IMG/VR virus record: IMGVR_UViG_3300049448_000781
Span: 1-50,082 of that record
From: a virus
Strand: one strand, 5' to 3'
DNA: 50,082 nucleotides
Position numbers and translations under genes: made by a program. This document shows positions 18,598 through 26,026 of the stretch, piece after piece; position 1 is the first letter of the stretch; every line of letters starts with the position of its first letter. The notes beneath the pieces were generated by a model that did no database searches, had not been told where the DNA came from, and saw nothing but the letters and a program-made list of their open reading frames with translations.

Positions 18598-19623
18598 ATG
18601 ACCAACGACCACACCTTCGGTATCGAGATTGAGTGCTACTTGCCGGATGCCACCAACGCGACAGCGTGCGCGGCGGCGGTTACCGCCCGGCTCGGCTCAC
18701 CGTGCGTTGCCGAAGGCTACAACCACACCACGCGCAGCCACTGGAAGATCGTGACCGATGGCAGCCTGGGCGATTACACACGCGGCATCGAGATCGTCTC
18801 GCCGGTCCTGCAAGGGCAGGATGGCTTGGACGCGACACGCCGCGTGATGGAAGCGCTGACCGATTTCGGCTGCACGGTTTCCAAGAAGTGCGGTTTGCAT
18901 GTGCACGTTGGCGCAGGCGCCGCGCCGTCGCTGGATTTCTTCAAGAACCTGCAAAAGCTGTATGCCCATTTTGAGCCGGTGATCGATGGTTTCATGCCAG
19001 CCTCGCGGCGCAAGAGTGCCAACCCCTACTGCCGCTCGATCACTCATGTGGCGCTGCCCGCAGTCGATCGGGCGCCAGACCTCACTGGCATGATCCGGCT
19101 GATGACCGCGCATGGCGGCGAGGCGCGCTATCACAAGCTGAACCTCGACGCCTACCGCAAGCACCACACGGTCGAGTTCCGCCAGCACAGTGGCACGTTG
19201 GACGGCACCAAGGCGGTAAACTGGACCCTGTTCTGCCTGCGCATGGTGGACGCCGCCAAGGCCGGTGTGAGCATCGCCACCCAGGGCGTAGCGCAGACCA
19301 GCGCGGCGCGGCCGGGCAGCAAGGCATCCCTGGTCGGCGCCCTGTTGCAGCGCACTGAAGGCGTGACGCGCGCCGAAGCGATGGCCGCCACCGGCTGGCC
19401 CTCGATCAGCCTGCCGCAACAGGCGGCAGCGTGTGGCCTGGGCTTCACCACCCAGCGGACGGGGCGCGAGGTGCGCTACTTCGCGCAGGCGGCGGCGGCA
19501 ACCAGCACGGTGCCCGCCACGCTCGACGGGCTGTTTGATACGCTGGCCTGCCCGCCCGATGAGCGCGATTACTTCCGCGCCCGGACGGCGAACCTGTCCG
19601 GTCCGGTGCAGTGGGCGGCATGA
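18598..19623 (+). CDS. Amidoligase (Amidoligase_2 family) with C-terminal DUF3489-like domain
   Basis: A 341-residue protein. The catalytic part is a COOH-NH2 ligase fold: FGIEIECY at 7-14, GIEIVSPVL at 63-71, CGLHVHVG at 98-105, and VEFRQHSGTLD around 191-201, with the conserved Glu, His and Arg expected for ATP/Mg-dependent glutamine-synthetase-like ligases. These join an amino group to a carboxylate, typically adding or linking amino acids. Residues 242-297 (SLVGALLQRTEGVTRAEAMAATGW, then GREVRYF) look like the DUF3489 winged-helix domain, an unusual tail for this enzyme. A GAAAGGAGC ribosome site lies before the ATG. The cyclotransferase-like gene two genes downstream is a known companion of phage amidoligases, suggesting a peptide-modification pathway; the substrate is unknown. 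Confidence 0.85.
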   Translation: MTNDHTFGIEIECYLPDATNATACAAAVTARLGSPCVAEGYNHTTRSHWKIVTDGSLGDYTRGIEIVSPVLQGQDGLDATRRVMEALTDFGCTVSKKCGLHVHVGAGAAPSLDFFKNLQKLYAHFEPVIDGFMPASRRKSANPYCRSITHVALPAVDRAPDLTGMIRLMTAHGGEARYHKLNLDAYRKHHTVEFRQHSGTLDGTKAVNWTLFCLRMVDAAKAGVSIATQGVAQTSAARPGSKASLVGALLQRTEGVTRAEAMAATGWPSISLPQQAAACGLGFTTQRTGREVRYFAQAAAATSTVPATLDGLFDTLACPPDERDYFRARTANLSGPVQWAA

Positions 19624-19638
19624 TTGCCGCTAACTGAC

Positions 19639-19691
19639 TTGCTTACCCCCTCACTGGCCTATATATGATACGGAGTGACCCAAAATGGATA
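19639..19691 (+). promoter_or_regulatory. Promoter and operator of the XRE-type regulator
   Basis: TTGCTT (19639-19644), 17 bases, TATATG (19662-19667) form a promoter whose start site would fall near 19674. Immediately after it, GACCCAAAATGGATA (19677-19691) matches the dyad found in the spacers of other promoters of this phage and overlaps the ATG of the regulator at 19685. A protein bound here would block transcription start or elongation of its own gene. Confidence 0.6.
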
Positions 19692-19924
19692 CAATGTTGA
19701 AACCCCCGACGAAGCGCCCCAACAAGCTGAACGCGGCCACCCTGGTCGCATGGCGTGACCGCATGGGCTACTCGCAGCGCGATGCCTGCATCGCCTTGGG
19801 GTGTTCGCGGGGCGCGTGGTCAACCTGGGAGAACGGCACCCACCACGTGCCGCGCTACATCGGCCTTGCCTGTGCCGCGCTGGCGCTGGGCATGACCACT
19901 TACGGCGACGATAGGAGCGTGTGA
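19685..19924 (+). CDS. XRE-type helix-turn-helix regulator
   Basis: A 79-residue DNA-binding protein. LVAWRDRMGYSQRDACIALGCSRGAWSTWENG (about residues 21-52, quoted here in part: YSQRDACIALGC and AWSTWENG) is a classic Cro/C1-type helix-turn-helix. The short size and position with its own operator at the start codon suggest a repressor; it is the best candidate to bind the TAYCCA-N3-TGGRTA sites elsewhere in the window, which is an inference. It ends in a TGATG overlap with the next gene. Confidence 0.8.
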   Translation: MDTMLKPPTKRPNKLNAATLVAWRDRMGYSQRDACIALGCSRGAWSTWENGTHHVPRYIGLACAALALGMTTYGDDRSV

Positions 19925-20454
19925 TGACGGTGATGTTTGCCTACGGTTCAAACCTGAACCTTGACCAGATGGCGCGGCGCTGCCCCGACGCGGTGGCGCT
20001 GGGCAGGCTGCGGCTGGCTGATTGGCGGCTGGTGTTCCGGGGCGTCGCCGACTGCATCCCCGAGCCGGGCGCGGTCTGCTACGGCGGGGTCTGGCGCATC
20101 ACGCCGCGCTGCGAGGTGGCGCTGGATGCTTACGAAGGAATCGCATCGGGGCTGTATCGTAAAGAATACGTGCCGATCAAGCGCACCCGCGAGGGTGAAA
20201 CCGAGATGCTGATCTACATGATGAACAGCACCGGCATCATGCCGCCGAGCCAAGGCTACCTGAGAACCATCCGCGAGGGTTACCGCGACTTCCGCATGCC
20301 CAAGATTGCCCATAAGGGGCTGGACGAGGCGGTGCGGGACTCCTGGGACGATAAGGCGCCAACGCACATCGAGCGTCAGCGCCACCGCCGCAAGGGGCGG
20401 CCGCAGCTTGCGGCCTATCCCACGCCACCGGCCATGCCAGCGACCGGGCTATAA
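19924..20454 (+). CDS. Gamma-glutamylcyclotransferase-like (GGCT-fold) enzyme
   Basis: A 176-residue protein with the GGCT/AIG2-like signature: FAYGSNLNLDQM at residues 5-16 (the YGSN nucleotide/substrate loop), the central strand RLVFRGVADCIPEPG, and the catalytic acid context LDAYEGIASGLYRKEYVPI. GGCT enzymes release 5-oxoproline from gamma-glutamyl amines. Paired with the amidoligase two genes upstream, the likely theme is making and removing gamma-glutamyl or similar amide links on a peptide or small molecule. ATG at 19924 (TGATG coupling) is preferred over GTG at 19921. The last 25 residues are basic and Pro-rich. Confidence 0.8.
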   Translation: MTVMFAYGSNLNLDQMARRCPDAVALGRLRLADWRLVFRGVADCIPEPGAVCYGGVWRITPRCEVALDAYEGIASGLYRKEYVPIKRTREGETEMLIYMMNSTGIMPPSQGYLRTIREGYRDFRMPKIAHKGLDEAVRDSWDDKAPTHIERQRHRRKGRPQLAAYPTPPAMPATGL

Positions 20455-20477
20455 ATCACGCTGGCTTATAGGAGACC

Positions 20478-20723
20478 ATGATGACCATGATTGAACTGAG
20501 CAAGATCGTTTCGGACCGCGACTTTCGCAATGACAGCGACGAGGATGTCGCGCAGCAAGCCCCGGTGACCACACCGGTTTCGATCAACGTCGCGGCGATC
20601 CGCTGCTACTATCCGCGCCGCAACGATCGCCCTGGCAGCCGCCTCACCTTCACCGACGGCGGCGGCTTCGCGGTCAGCGAGTCTTACGACGAAGTGAGTG
20701 CCCTGCTGCACCGGGCGAGCTAA
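20478..20723 (+). CDS. Small hypothetical protein (FlbD-like pattern)
   Basis: An 81-residue protein preceded by a TAGGAGA ribosome site. Its second half, VSINVAAIRCYYP followed by GSRLTFTDGGGFAVSESYDEV, has the strand-strand-helix pattern seen in FlbD-like small proteins (lines of 'I-N-x-x-x-I ... T-x-L-x-x-G ... V-x-E-S-x-x-E-V'), which are frequent in phage genomes without known role. Last gene of the tightly spaced amidoligase cluster; a 167-base gap follows. Confidence 0.7.
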   Translation: MMTMIELSKIVSDRDFRNDSDEDVAQQAPVTTPVSINVAAIRCYYPRRNDRPGSRLTFTDGGGFAVSESYDEVSALLHRAS

Positions 20724-20856
20724 CCTAAGCGGCAGCCGCCCGCGCCCCGGGACTCCTTCCCGCTCGGCGCTGCCCGGTCAGGGCCGTCGTCCCCTTGGCG
20801 GGGGGCGGCGGCCCGTCGCCGTTCTGTCATGCAACCAAATCGGCCGCGCCGCGTTC

Positions 20857-20880
20857 CCTAGCGGGTTCAACCCCGCTAGG
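20857..20880 (+). promoter_or_regulatory. Hairpin overlapping the ribosome site of the 20891 gene
   Basis: CCTAGCGGG (20857-20865) and CCCGCTAGG (20872-20880) form a perfect 9-bp stem with loop TTCAAC. The 3' arm contains the first part of the ribosome site (CTAGGAG) of the gene starting at 20891, so the folded mRNA should hide it. No T-run follows, which argues against a simple terminator. The rest of the 20724-20890 gap shows no other clear signal. Confidence 0.6.
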
Positions 20881-20890
20881 AGATGTCCAC

Positions 20891-21100
20891 ATGCCAACCG
20901 ACAACCGGGCAGCCGCCCAGGGCCTACTCGCCGCGCTGGATAAGATAGGGTCGGTTGCTGACGATCCGGAACAGGTGAAGCGGGCCGTCGCGGACGCCAG
21001 ACGCGCCGTGGAGGCGTGGCGCGATCAGGGCGGCGCCTACCAGCCGGAACACAACCCCCCGCCGCCACCCACGCAACAGCGCCAGACGATGCCGGGATAA
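20891..21100 (+). CDS. Small hypothetical protein, helical with Pro-rich tail
   Basis: A 69-residue protein beginning MPTDNRAAAQGLLAALDKI. Residues 5-52 are predicted helical (ADDPEQVKRAVADARRAVEAW), and the C-terminal 18 residues are rich in Pro and Gln. The ribosome site AGGAG lies ten bases upstream inside a strong hairpin. The stop is two bases before the end of the convergent Mu-F-type gene. No family recognised. Confidence 0.65.
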   Translation: MPTDNRAAAQGLLAALDKIGSVADDPEQVKRAVADARRAVEAWRDQGGAYQPEHNPPPPPTQQRQTMPG

Positions 21101-21101
21101 A

Positions 21102-21989
21102 CTACTCGGGGATCACCGGCAGCGCGGTGCAACGGCAGTTCCAAATCTGGCCGGGGTGGCTGTGGTGATCCGGCGGGTCCGACAGCGGTGGGGCGTCCCA
21201 CCGCTGGACGCTGCCGTGCAGCTTGCGATGGCTTTCCCGCACCTTCCAGTCCTTCGCGGTATACCAAATGTAACTTTCGGCACCGATATGCGTGCTGCGG
21301 GCCTGCACCAACACGGACGCGGTGCGGGCCGTCTCGGTCCGCGCGATCAGCGTGGCGCGGTTGCGCAGCCACTTTTCCGTCGCGTGCGGCGTCGCCTTGG
21401 CCAGCGCCTCGGCGAGTTCGGTGCGCGGTGGCGGGGTGCGGGTCCATCGCCCGCGTTCCGGGTCCCAGCCTGACTCGATCGCGGTCTTTTCCTCATAGCG
21501 ACGGCCAGCTTCCAGCGCCTGCAACGACTGCTCATGCACCCAGCTTGCCGCCTCGCGCGGCAACGAGGTGATCAGGTGCACCTGATCCGCCATCAGCCGC
21601 TGCACCTCGGCGCCGATCGGTGCCTCGCGCAGTTCCTGCCGCAGCGCGGCACTCATGCCCCGGGTGTATTGTTCCCACGCGGTTTTATCGCGCCGGTTGG
21701 TTTCCGCGATCATCCGCCACGACACCGCCTGCGCCCATGGCTCGATCGCCTCGGCATAGTTGTCCAGCGCGTCGGTGATCGCCGGTATCTCATGCGGCTC
21801 GATAAAGCCCAGATCGCCGCTGTCGGTCAGCGCCTCAATGATCCGCACCACCTGTCGCGCCAGATGCCGCAGTTGGGCTGCGAAGCTGGTTTCCGCATGG
21901 CGGGCTTTGAAGAACCCGCTGTGACGCGGTTCCTCGGCGCGCTGACGGCGGCGTCGCTCGCGCCATTCCTCGGCATTCTCGCGCGCCAC
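21102..21989 (-). CDS. Mu gpF-like minor head (morphogenesis) protein
   Basis: A 295-residue protein. The N-terminal two-thirds are helical; the C-terminal part carries the Mu-F/SPP1 gp7 signature: ATLIARTETARTAS near residues 212-222, then WYTAKDWKVRESHRKLHG, and HPGQIWNCRC near the end, where the His and Cys residues are typical. These proteins bind the portal and are needed for capsid assembly or DNA delivery. The gene follows the portal gene by three bases, the standard order terminase - portal - Mu-F. Confidence 0.85.
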   Translation of the reverse strand: MARENAEEWRERRRRQRAEEPRHSGFFKARHAETSFAAQLRHLARQVVRIIEALTDSGDLGFIEPHEIPAITDALDNYAEAIEPWAQAVSWRMIAETNRRDKTAWEQYTRGMSAALRQELREAPIGAEVQRLMADQVHLITSLPREAASWVHEQSLQALEAGRRYEEKTAIESGWDPERGRWTRTPPPRTELAEALAKATPHATEKWLRNRATLIARTETARTASVLVQARSTHIGAESYIWYTAKDWKVRESHRKLHGSVQRWDAPPLSDPPDHHSHPGQIWNCRCTALPVIPE

Positions 21990-21992
21990 GGC

Positions 21993-23636
21993 TCAAGCCC
22001 GTTCGCGGCGATACCAGTTGATCCCGCGCACCACGCTGTCGCTGTCGCCACCAAACTCGTCGCCACCGCGTTTCTCCCCTGGCGGCTTAGGCACGGGCGG
22101 CGCGCCCGCCCCTGGCATCCCTGGGGGCTTCATCATGCCCGGTGGCCCACCCATGCCCGGTGGCCCGCCCATGCCGCCCATGGCCGCCATATCGCCCGGG
22201 TCGGGCTGTTCCCAGGGCGGCGGGGCTTCTTCGCTGTCCTTGATGTCTTGGTCGGTGATGTTGGTGAACCGGCCGGTCATGATGGAACTCTGCTTGAGTT
22301 CCTTCAGCGCCATCGTGGTCGAGATGATCCCGGCGCCATGCGCCTGCACCACCGTCGCCACGTCGCGCTCCGCGAGTTCGGCTTTCTCGGTTTCGTCTAG
22401 TTGCCGCAGCGAGTTGAATGTGAACCCGAACGTATCGGGCGGCTCGGTGCCCAGCGCGCTGCGGTGCACCACCTCAAACACCCCGGTCAGCGGCCGTCGC
22501 AGCCGCGCTTCCTGGGCGGCGCGGATCATGTCGTAGTATTGCCGCAGATCGGACTCGCCACTGGAATTCAACCCGGCGGGCGACTGGCCGAATAGTCTAA
22601 CAAGGGGAATCCCTAACGCGCCGGAAATCTGCTGTCCCAGCGCCATGATGGTGTCCGATACGCCAGCGAACGAATATGACAGCGCCTCAAATTCGTCCTC
22701 GCTGTCGATCACCGTCATGCCGTTATTGCTTTGCAACCACCGCATGGCGTCCATCGACTGGTAGAAACCCTGCAACGGGTTGGGCATACCGGTCGGCGAC
22801 TGCGCCGGGTTGCCCGCCATCGCCGCGAGTTGTTTGTATCCCTTCACCTTGTAAACTCTGAGATAGGCGCGGAACAGCAGTTCGGCGGCACCCATCGTGC
22901 CAGAATCAAACGCCAACAGACGATCGTATAGACGCTCGATCACCGACATGCCCCAGCCGTTCTCGGCCAGCTTTTGCCTGAAAGGCAAAGTAACCCCATC
23001 CATCCTGACACAACGGGTGTAATGGATGGTCATCTTCGGCATGAACGGCGCGTTGGCGACCACTTGATAGAACACCGGCAGGCCATAGTCGGGACCGAAA
23101 TCCTGCACCAACACGTTGTAGCTGGGCTGGATCATCCACCGGTCGAGCGTCAGGAACCCCTTGAGTTGATCCTTTGCGATCGATTCTTTGACTAGCGGCG
23201 TCGCCATGTCCTGCCCGTCGATCAGCATGACCATCAGGCAGCCGCCATAGAGGCGCGACCATTTCACCGTCTCATTGAGCGATTGCCACAGGCACAGGTC
23301 GTTGATCACCTTGTGCAACTGCTCCACGTCGTCCGGGTCCATGTCGCTATTCAACGTGATGCCCGCGCGGGTCATATCATCCGCAACCACATCGACGGCG
23401 GCGCCGATAATCCACGACCCCCGATAGGCCCATTCCATCAGCAGGTTCAGCCGGGTGACCGGGTTGAACGTATGGGTCGAGTGGCTGAGTTGGTTTTGCT
23501 GGCCGAGGCCGATGCGAGCGACGAAATTAGAAATGTTGTCGGTGGTCAGATTGCCCAAATGGTCATTGGACGACCCCGCCTGCACGCGCACGCGCGGCTT
23601 GGCAGCCGGATCGCCGCCGTTGATATGATCAGACAT
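21993..23636 (-). CDS. Portal protein (DUF1073 / Phage_portal_3 family)
   Basis: A 547-residue protein, the usual size of a DUF1073 portal. Recognisable parts are NLLMEWAYRGSWIIGAAVDVVADDM (given in part: AYRGSWIIGAAVDVV), WSRLYGGCLMVMLIDGQD, and the clip/stem region GVSDTIMALGQQISGALGIP followed by VRLFGQSPAGLNSSGESDLR. The C-terminus has a Gly/Pro/Met repeat (GGPPGM units) followed by a charged tail. The portal forms the ring through which DNA enters. Current databases relate this family to the N-terminal part of some Acb1 anti-CBASS fusions; no Acb1 phosphoesterase domain is visible here. Start overlaps the terminase stop by one base. Confidence 0.88.
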   Translation of the reverse strand: MSDHINGGDPAAKPRVRVQAGSSNDHLGNLTTDNISNFVARIGLGQQNQLSHSTHTFNPVTRLNLLMEWAYRGSWIIGAAVDVVADDMTRAGITLNSDMDPDDVEQLHKVINDLCLWQSLNETVKWSRLYGGCLMVMLIDGQDMATPLVKESIAKDQLKGFLTLDRWMIQPSYNVLVQDFGPDYGLPVFYQVVANAPFMPKMTIHYTRCVRMDGVTLPFRQKLAENGWGMSVIERLYDRLLAFDSGTMGAAELLFRAYLRVYKVKGYKQLAAMAGNPAQSPTGMPNPLQGFYQSMDAMRWLQSNNGMTVIDSEDEFEALSYSFAGVSDTIMALGQQISGALGIPLVRLFGQSPAGLNSSGESDLRQYYDMIRAAQEARLRRPLTGVFEVVHRSALGTEPPDTFGFTFNSLRQLDETEKAELAERDVATVVQAHGAGIISTTMALKELKQSSIMTGRFTNITDQDIKDSEEAPPPWEQPDPGDMAAMGGMGGPPGMGGPPGMMKPPGMPGAGAPPVPKPPGEKRGGDEFGGDSDSVVRGINWYRRERA

Positions 23637-25015
23637 CAGTAGGCCATGCGCGACCAGACGCTGATATCGCCCTCGGCCACGAGGTTGAACGCGCGCGAGG
23701 TGGAGTCAACATCATCATCATGTGGCAACTCCGGAAAGCCTTCCAGCATCTGTAGCCAGCGCTCGTTCCACGCGCCGCGCTGCACCAACACGTTGCCCGC
23801 CTCGGCCTGCGCCGAGAACGGCGCGAAGCGGGTGATCTTGTCGCCGGTCTCGGGTGACCACTCGATCGCATAGCCCGCCAGCATCCGCACGAAGGCGGCA
23901 ATCTGCGCCTTGCCTGCTTGGCCCGGGTCCTGCGGGATGCCCACCTTGCAGCCGACGCCGTCCTGCGACGTCATGTTGGCGACCGCGCGTTCCACCTCGG
24001 CGGGGCTGCCCCGGAACCACGTGTGGTCCAGCACCACATAGCGCCCGTCGATGGTGCGGCCGATCTTGGTGGAACAGGTCCAGTCGGGGTCGTTCTCGGT
24101 GGTCTCCACCGTCGCCGCCAAATCCCAGCCGCGCCCGACCTCGGTGATCATCGGGCAAATATCCACGACTTGAATCCAGCGCCGATTGAAATAGAGGCCC
24201 GCCGACGGACGGATGTGCCAGTTGCCGTTGAGCAGCCGTTCGCGTTCCACCTGGGGCAGCATCATCAGGTTGCCGCGATAACCCGGGTCGTTGCGTTCCA
24301 GCGCCGGGTTGTCCGCCAGCTTGGCCGAGATGAAGGTCAGCGACTTGACCATCGCCTTGGTTAGCTTGGGGTGGTCGCGCAGCGCGGCGACCTTGCTGTC
24401 ATACCATTGCAGGGCGTCGTCGTGCCCGCGCACGAAATAGCGCACCACGCCCGAGCGCTCGGGGATCGGATAACCGGTGGCGGGATCGATCCACCATTCG
24501 ATCAGTTGCGCCACCCAGCTACCGGCGTCGGCGTTGCAGGACGCGCGTATATACGGACGTATTCTGGTCGGCGAACGGTTGCGCGACATCAGGTAGAAGA
24601 ATTGCTGCTTGGTGAACGTGGTCAGTTCGTCAAAACACAAACAGCCGATCTGGCTGCCATGCCAGTCCAGCACGGTGTTGTCGTATTCAAGATGCGACAG
24701 CTTGACCATGCCTTTGCCGGGCCAGCGCCACTCCATGCGGTGCGACACCGGGATGCCTCGGGCATGAAAGAACAGCTTTTCCGATTCCGACCACAGCCCA
24801 CCCGGCTTGCGCAGATCGGTGGTATTGCGACGGAACATGACCGAGTCAAAACTCTTAACCTGACTGGGATAGCGCATCGCCTCCAACAGCAGCGCCCAGC
24901 TTTTGCCCGATCCTGCGCTGCCGCCGAAGATCGCTATGTCGGCGTCGCTTTCGAGGAACATGCGCTGCGGCCCCTCTTGCGGGGCAATCGTCGTGCGCTC
25001 AAGCGTGGCACTCAT
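23636..25015 (-). CDS. terL: Terminase large subunit
   Basis: A 459-residue DNA-packaging motor. The Walker A loop is GGSAGSGKS (31-39), Walker B lies in IGCLCFDELTTF (about 120-131) and the coupling/sensor region includes ASCNADAGSWV. The C-terminal RNase-H-like nuclease begins at GRGWDLAAT, continues through DGRYVVLDHTWFRG, and has further acidic residues in GIPQDPGQAGKAQ and PHDDDVDSTSRAFN. ATG at 25015 overlaps the upstream stop by four bases; an in-frame ATG 16 codons further upstream lies inside the previous gene. It docks on the portal encoded directly downstream. Confidence 0.92.
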   Translation of the reverse strand: MSATLERTTIAPQEGPQRMFLESDADIAIFGGSAGSGKSWALLLEAMRYPSQVKSFDSVMFRRNTTDLRKPGGLWSESEKLFFHARGIPVSHRMEWRWPGKGMVKLSHLEYDNTVLDWHGSQIGCLCFDELTTFTKQQFFYLMSRNRSPTRIRPYIRASCNADAGSWVAQLIEWWIDPATGYPIPERSGVVRYFVRGHDDALQWYDSKVAALRDHPKLTKAMVKSLTFISAKLADNPALERNDPGYRGNLMMLPQVERERLLNGNWHIRPSAGLYFNRRWIQVVDICPMITEVGRGWDLAATVETTENDPDWTCSTKIGRTIDGRYVVLDHTWFRGSPAEVERAVANMTSQDGVGCKVGIPQDPGQAGKAQIAAFVRMLAGYAIEWSPETGDKITRFAPFSAQAEAGNVLVQRGAWNERWLQMLEGFPELPHDDDVDSTSRAFNLVAEGDISVWSRMAY

Positions 25016-25227
25016 GCGCGCGGTGTGCCATCGTCCAGTCGTGTGATGGCGACGTTGGCCCACATCGCAGCGGTGCGCAGGTGCCGCATCACATGATCCC
25101 GATCGAGACCGGGTGGCACATGCATCTCAACGAAGCTTGCGAACGTAGCGAATGCCTGCCGAAGATCGGCCATGTCGTCTAGCTGCGCGTCGGTCGGCTT
25201 CAAATATTCAAACGTGTTTCGGTGCAT
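25012..25227 (-). CDS. Acb2-like cyclic nucleotide sponge (anti-CBASS candidate)
   Basis: A 71-residue protein with the pattern of Acb2 (also known as Vs.4 in T4-like phages): TFEYLKPTDAQLDDMADLR at the start, a helical middle, VPPGLDRDHVMRHLRTA, and AAMWANVAITRLDDG at the end. The F-x-Y-x-x-P, P-G-x-D-R and MWAN-x-AI elements are those shared by Acb2 proteins, which form hexamers that soak up the cyclic dinucleotide and trinucleotide signals of CBASS immunity. It is embedded between terminase genes, coupled by TGATG upstream and ATGA downstream. Binding specificity cannot be read from the sequence, and a Tad1-like activity against Thoeris signals is possible. Confidence 0.75.
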   Translation of the reverse strand: MHRNTFEYLKPTDAQLDDMADLRQAFATFASFVEMHVPPGLDRDHVMRHLRTAAMWANVAITRLDDGTPRA

Positions 25228-25502
25228 CACCAGAACCTCTGGTCGGCTTCCATCTGGCGCAGCAACAGCCACAGCAGAATCTTCGCGGTGCCGTCGCCGC
25301 CCCATGACTTGTTGGCTACCAGCGACGCGCGTAGCGCCTCGGTGCTGCCTTCCCACTTGCCGTCAGCGAACAGCGTGATGGCGCAGGGCGGCTCGCCGAG
25401 CGTGATGGTGAACGGATACCACGGCGAGTCCTGTAGCCTGAACGTGCTGGTGACGGTTTCGCCGCTCGGGATCGGGACGAACTTGATCTCCTCATCGCTC
25501 AT
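25227..25502 (-). CDS. Hypothetical protein in the terminase operon
   Basis: A 91-residue protein, MSDEEIKFVPIPSGETVTST at the start, with LQDSPWYPFTITLGEPPCAI and a helical C-terminus TAKILLWLLLRQMEADQRFW. It overlaps the terminase small subunit gene by four bases and the Acb2-like gene by one, so all are surely co-translated. No family recognised. Its place directly upstream of an Acb2-like gene makes a counter-defence or packaging accessory role possible, but this is only context. Confidence 0.7.
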   Translation of the reverse strand: MSDEEIKFVPIPSGETVTSTFRLQDSPWYPFTITLGEPPCAITLFADGKWEGSTEALRASLVANKSWGGDGTAKILLWLLLRQMEADQRFW

Positions 25503-26026
25503 GGATCGGTGCCCGTCGCTGCGGGTGGCGCCTCGGTGGCATCGCCGTCGATGGTCGGTGGCGCGTCGTCCGCCTCGGGCTGGTCGCGGCCGTTGGGCGG
25601 CATGTAGAAATGCACCACATCGTCGTCGCGCGAGGTTTCCGGGTCCGCCCCCGGGGCTTCCTTCGGCACCTGCCACGACGGCCCGCCATGGGTCAGCAAC
25701 CAGAACCGCGCCGCCGCCATGTTGCCCGCCAGCGCTTCCTTCACCACCGTGTAGCCGACGCGGGCAACAATCTGGGCGCGGCCGGTTTTGATTTCTTTCT
25801 TGAAATACTTCACCAGCGTCGAGTGGTGGATATTCAGCGCCTGCGCGATCACTGCCTGAGTGTCGTTATTGGCGGCCAGCACCATCACGGTATGGCGCTG
25901 CTCGTTGGTCGGCACAAAGGCGGGGATACGCCCATTCTCATCACGCTCCGCGCGTGGCTGCCCACGGCTGATCCGCTGGCCGGGATTGAGTTCCACGACC
26001 ACGTCGTCAGGCTGGTTGTCCTCCAT
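25499..26026 (-). CDS. Terminase small subunit-like DNA-binding protein
   Basis: A 175-residue protein with a helix-turn-helix at about residues 40-75 (TNEQRHTVMVLAANNDTQAV, then IAQALNIHHSTLVKYFKKEI), a helical segment VVKEALAGNMAAARFWLLTHG typical of TerS-like proteins, and an acidic Pro-rich tail. Small terminase subunits recognise viral DNA and regulate the motor. Position three genes ahead of terL supports this. Its start overlaps the end of the ParB-methyltransferase gene by 20 bases. The exact family is not certain; a generic HTH regulator is the alternative. Confidence 0.7.
   Translation of the reverse strand: MEDNQPDDVVVELNPGQRISRGQPRAERDENGRIPAFVPTNEQRHTVMVLAANNDTQAVIAQALNIHHSTLVKYFKKEIKTGRAQIVARVGYTVVKEALAGNMAAARFWLLTHGGPSWQVPKEAPGADPETSRDDDVVHFYMPPNGRDQPEADDAPPTIDGDATEAPPAATGTDP

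Noticed and set aside
20857-20880. tRNA T-arm (GGGTTCAACCCC) suggesting a tRNA or attachment site
   Set aside because: The loop has six bases rather than seven and no acceptor, D or anticodon arms can be drawn upstream.
21993-23636. Acb1 anti-CBASS enzyme fused to the portal
   Set aside because: The length and C-terminus (Gly/Pro/Met repeats) leave no room for the phosphoesterase domain and its paired HxT motifs are not seen.
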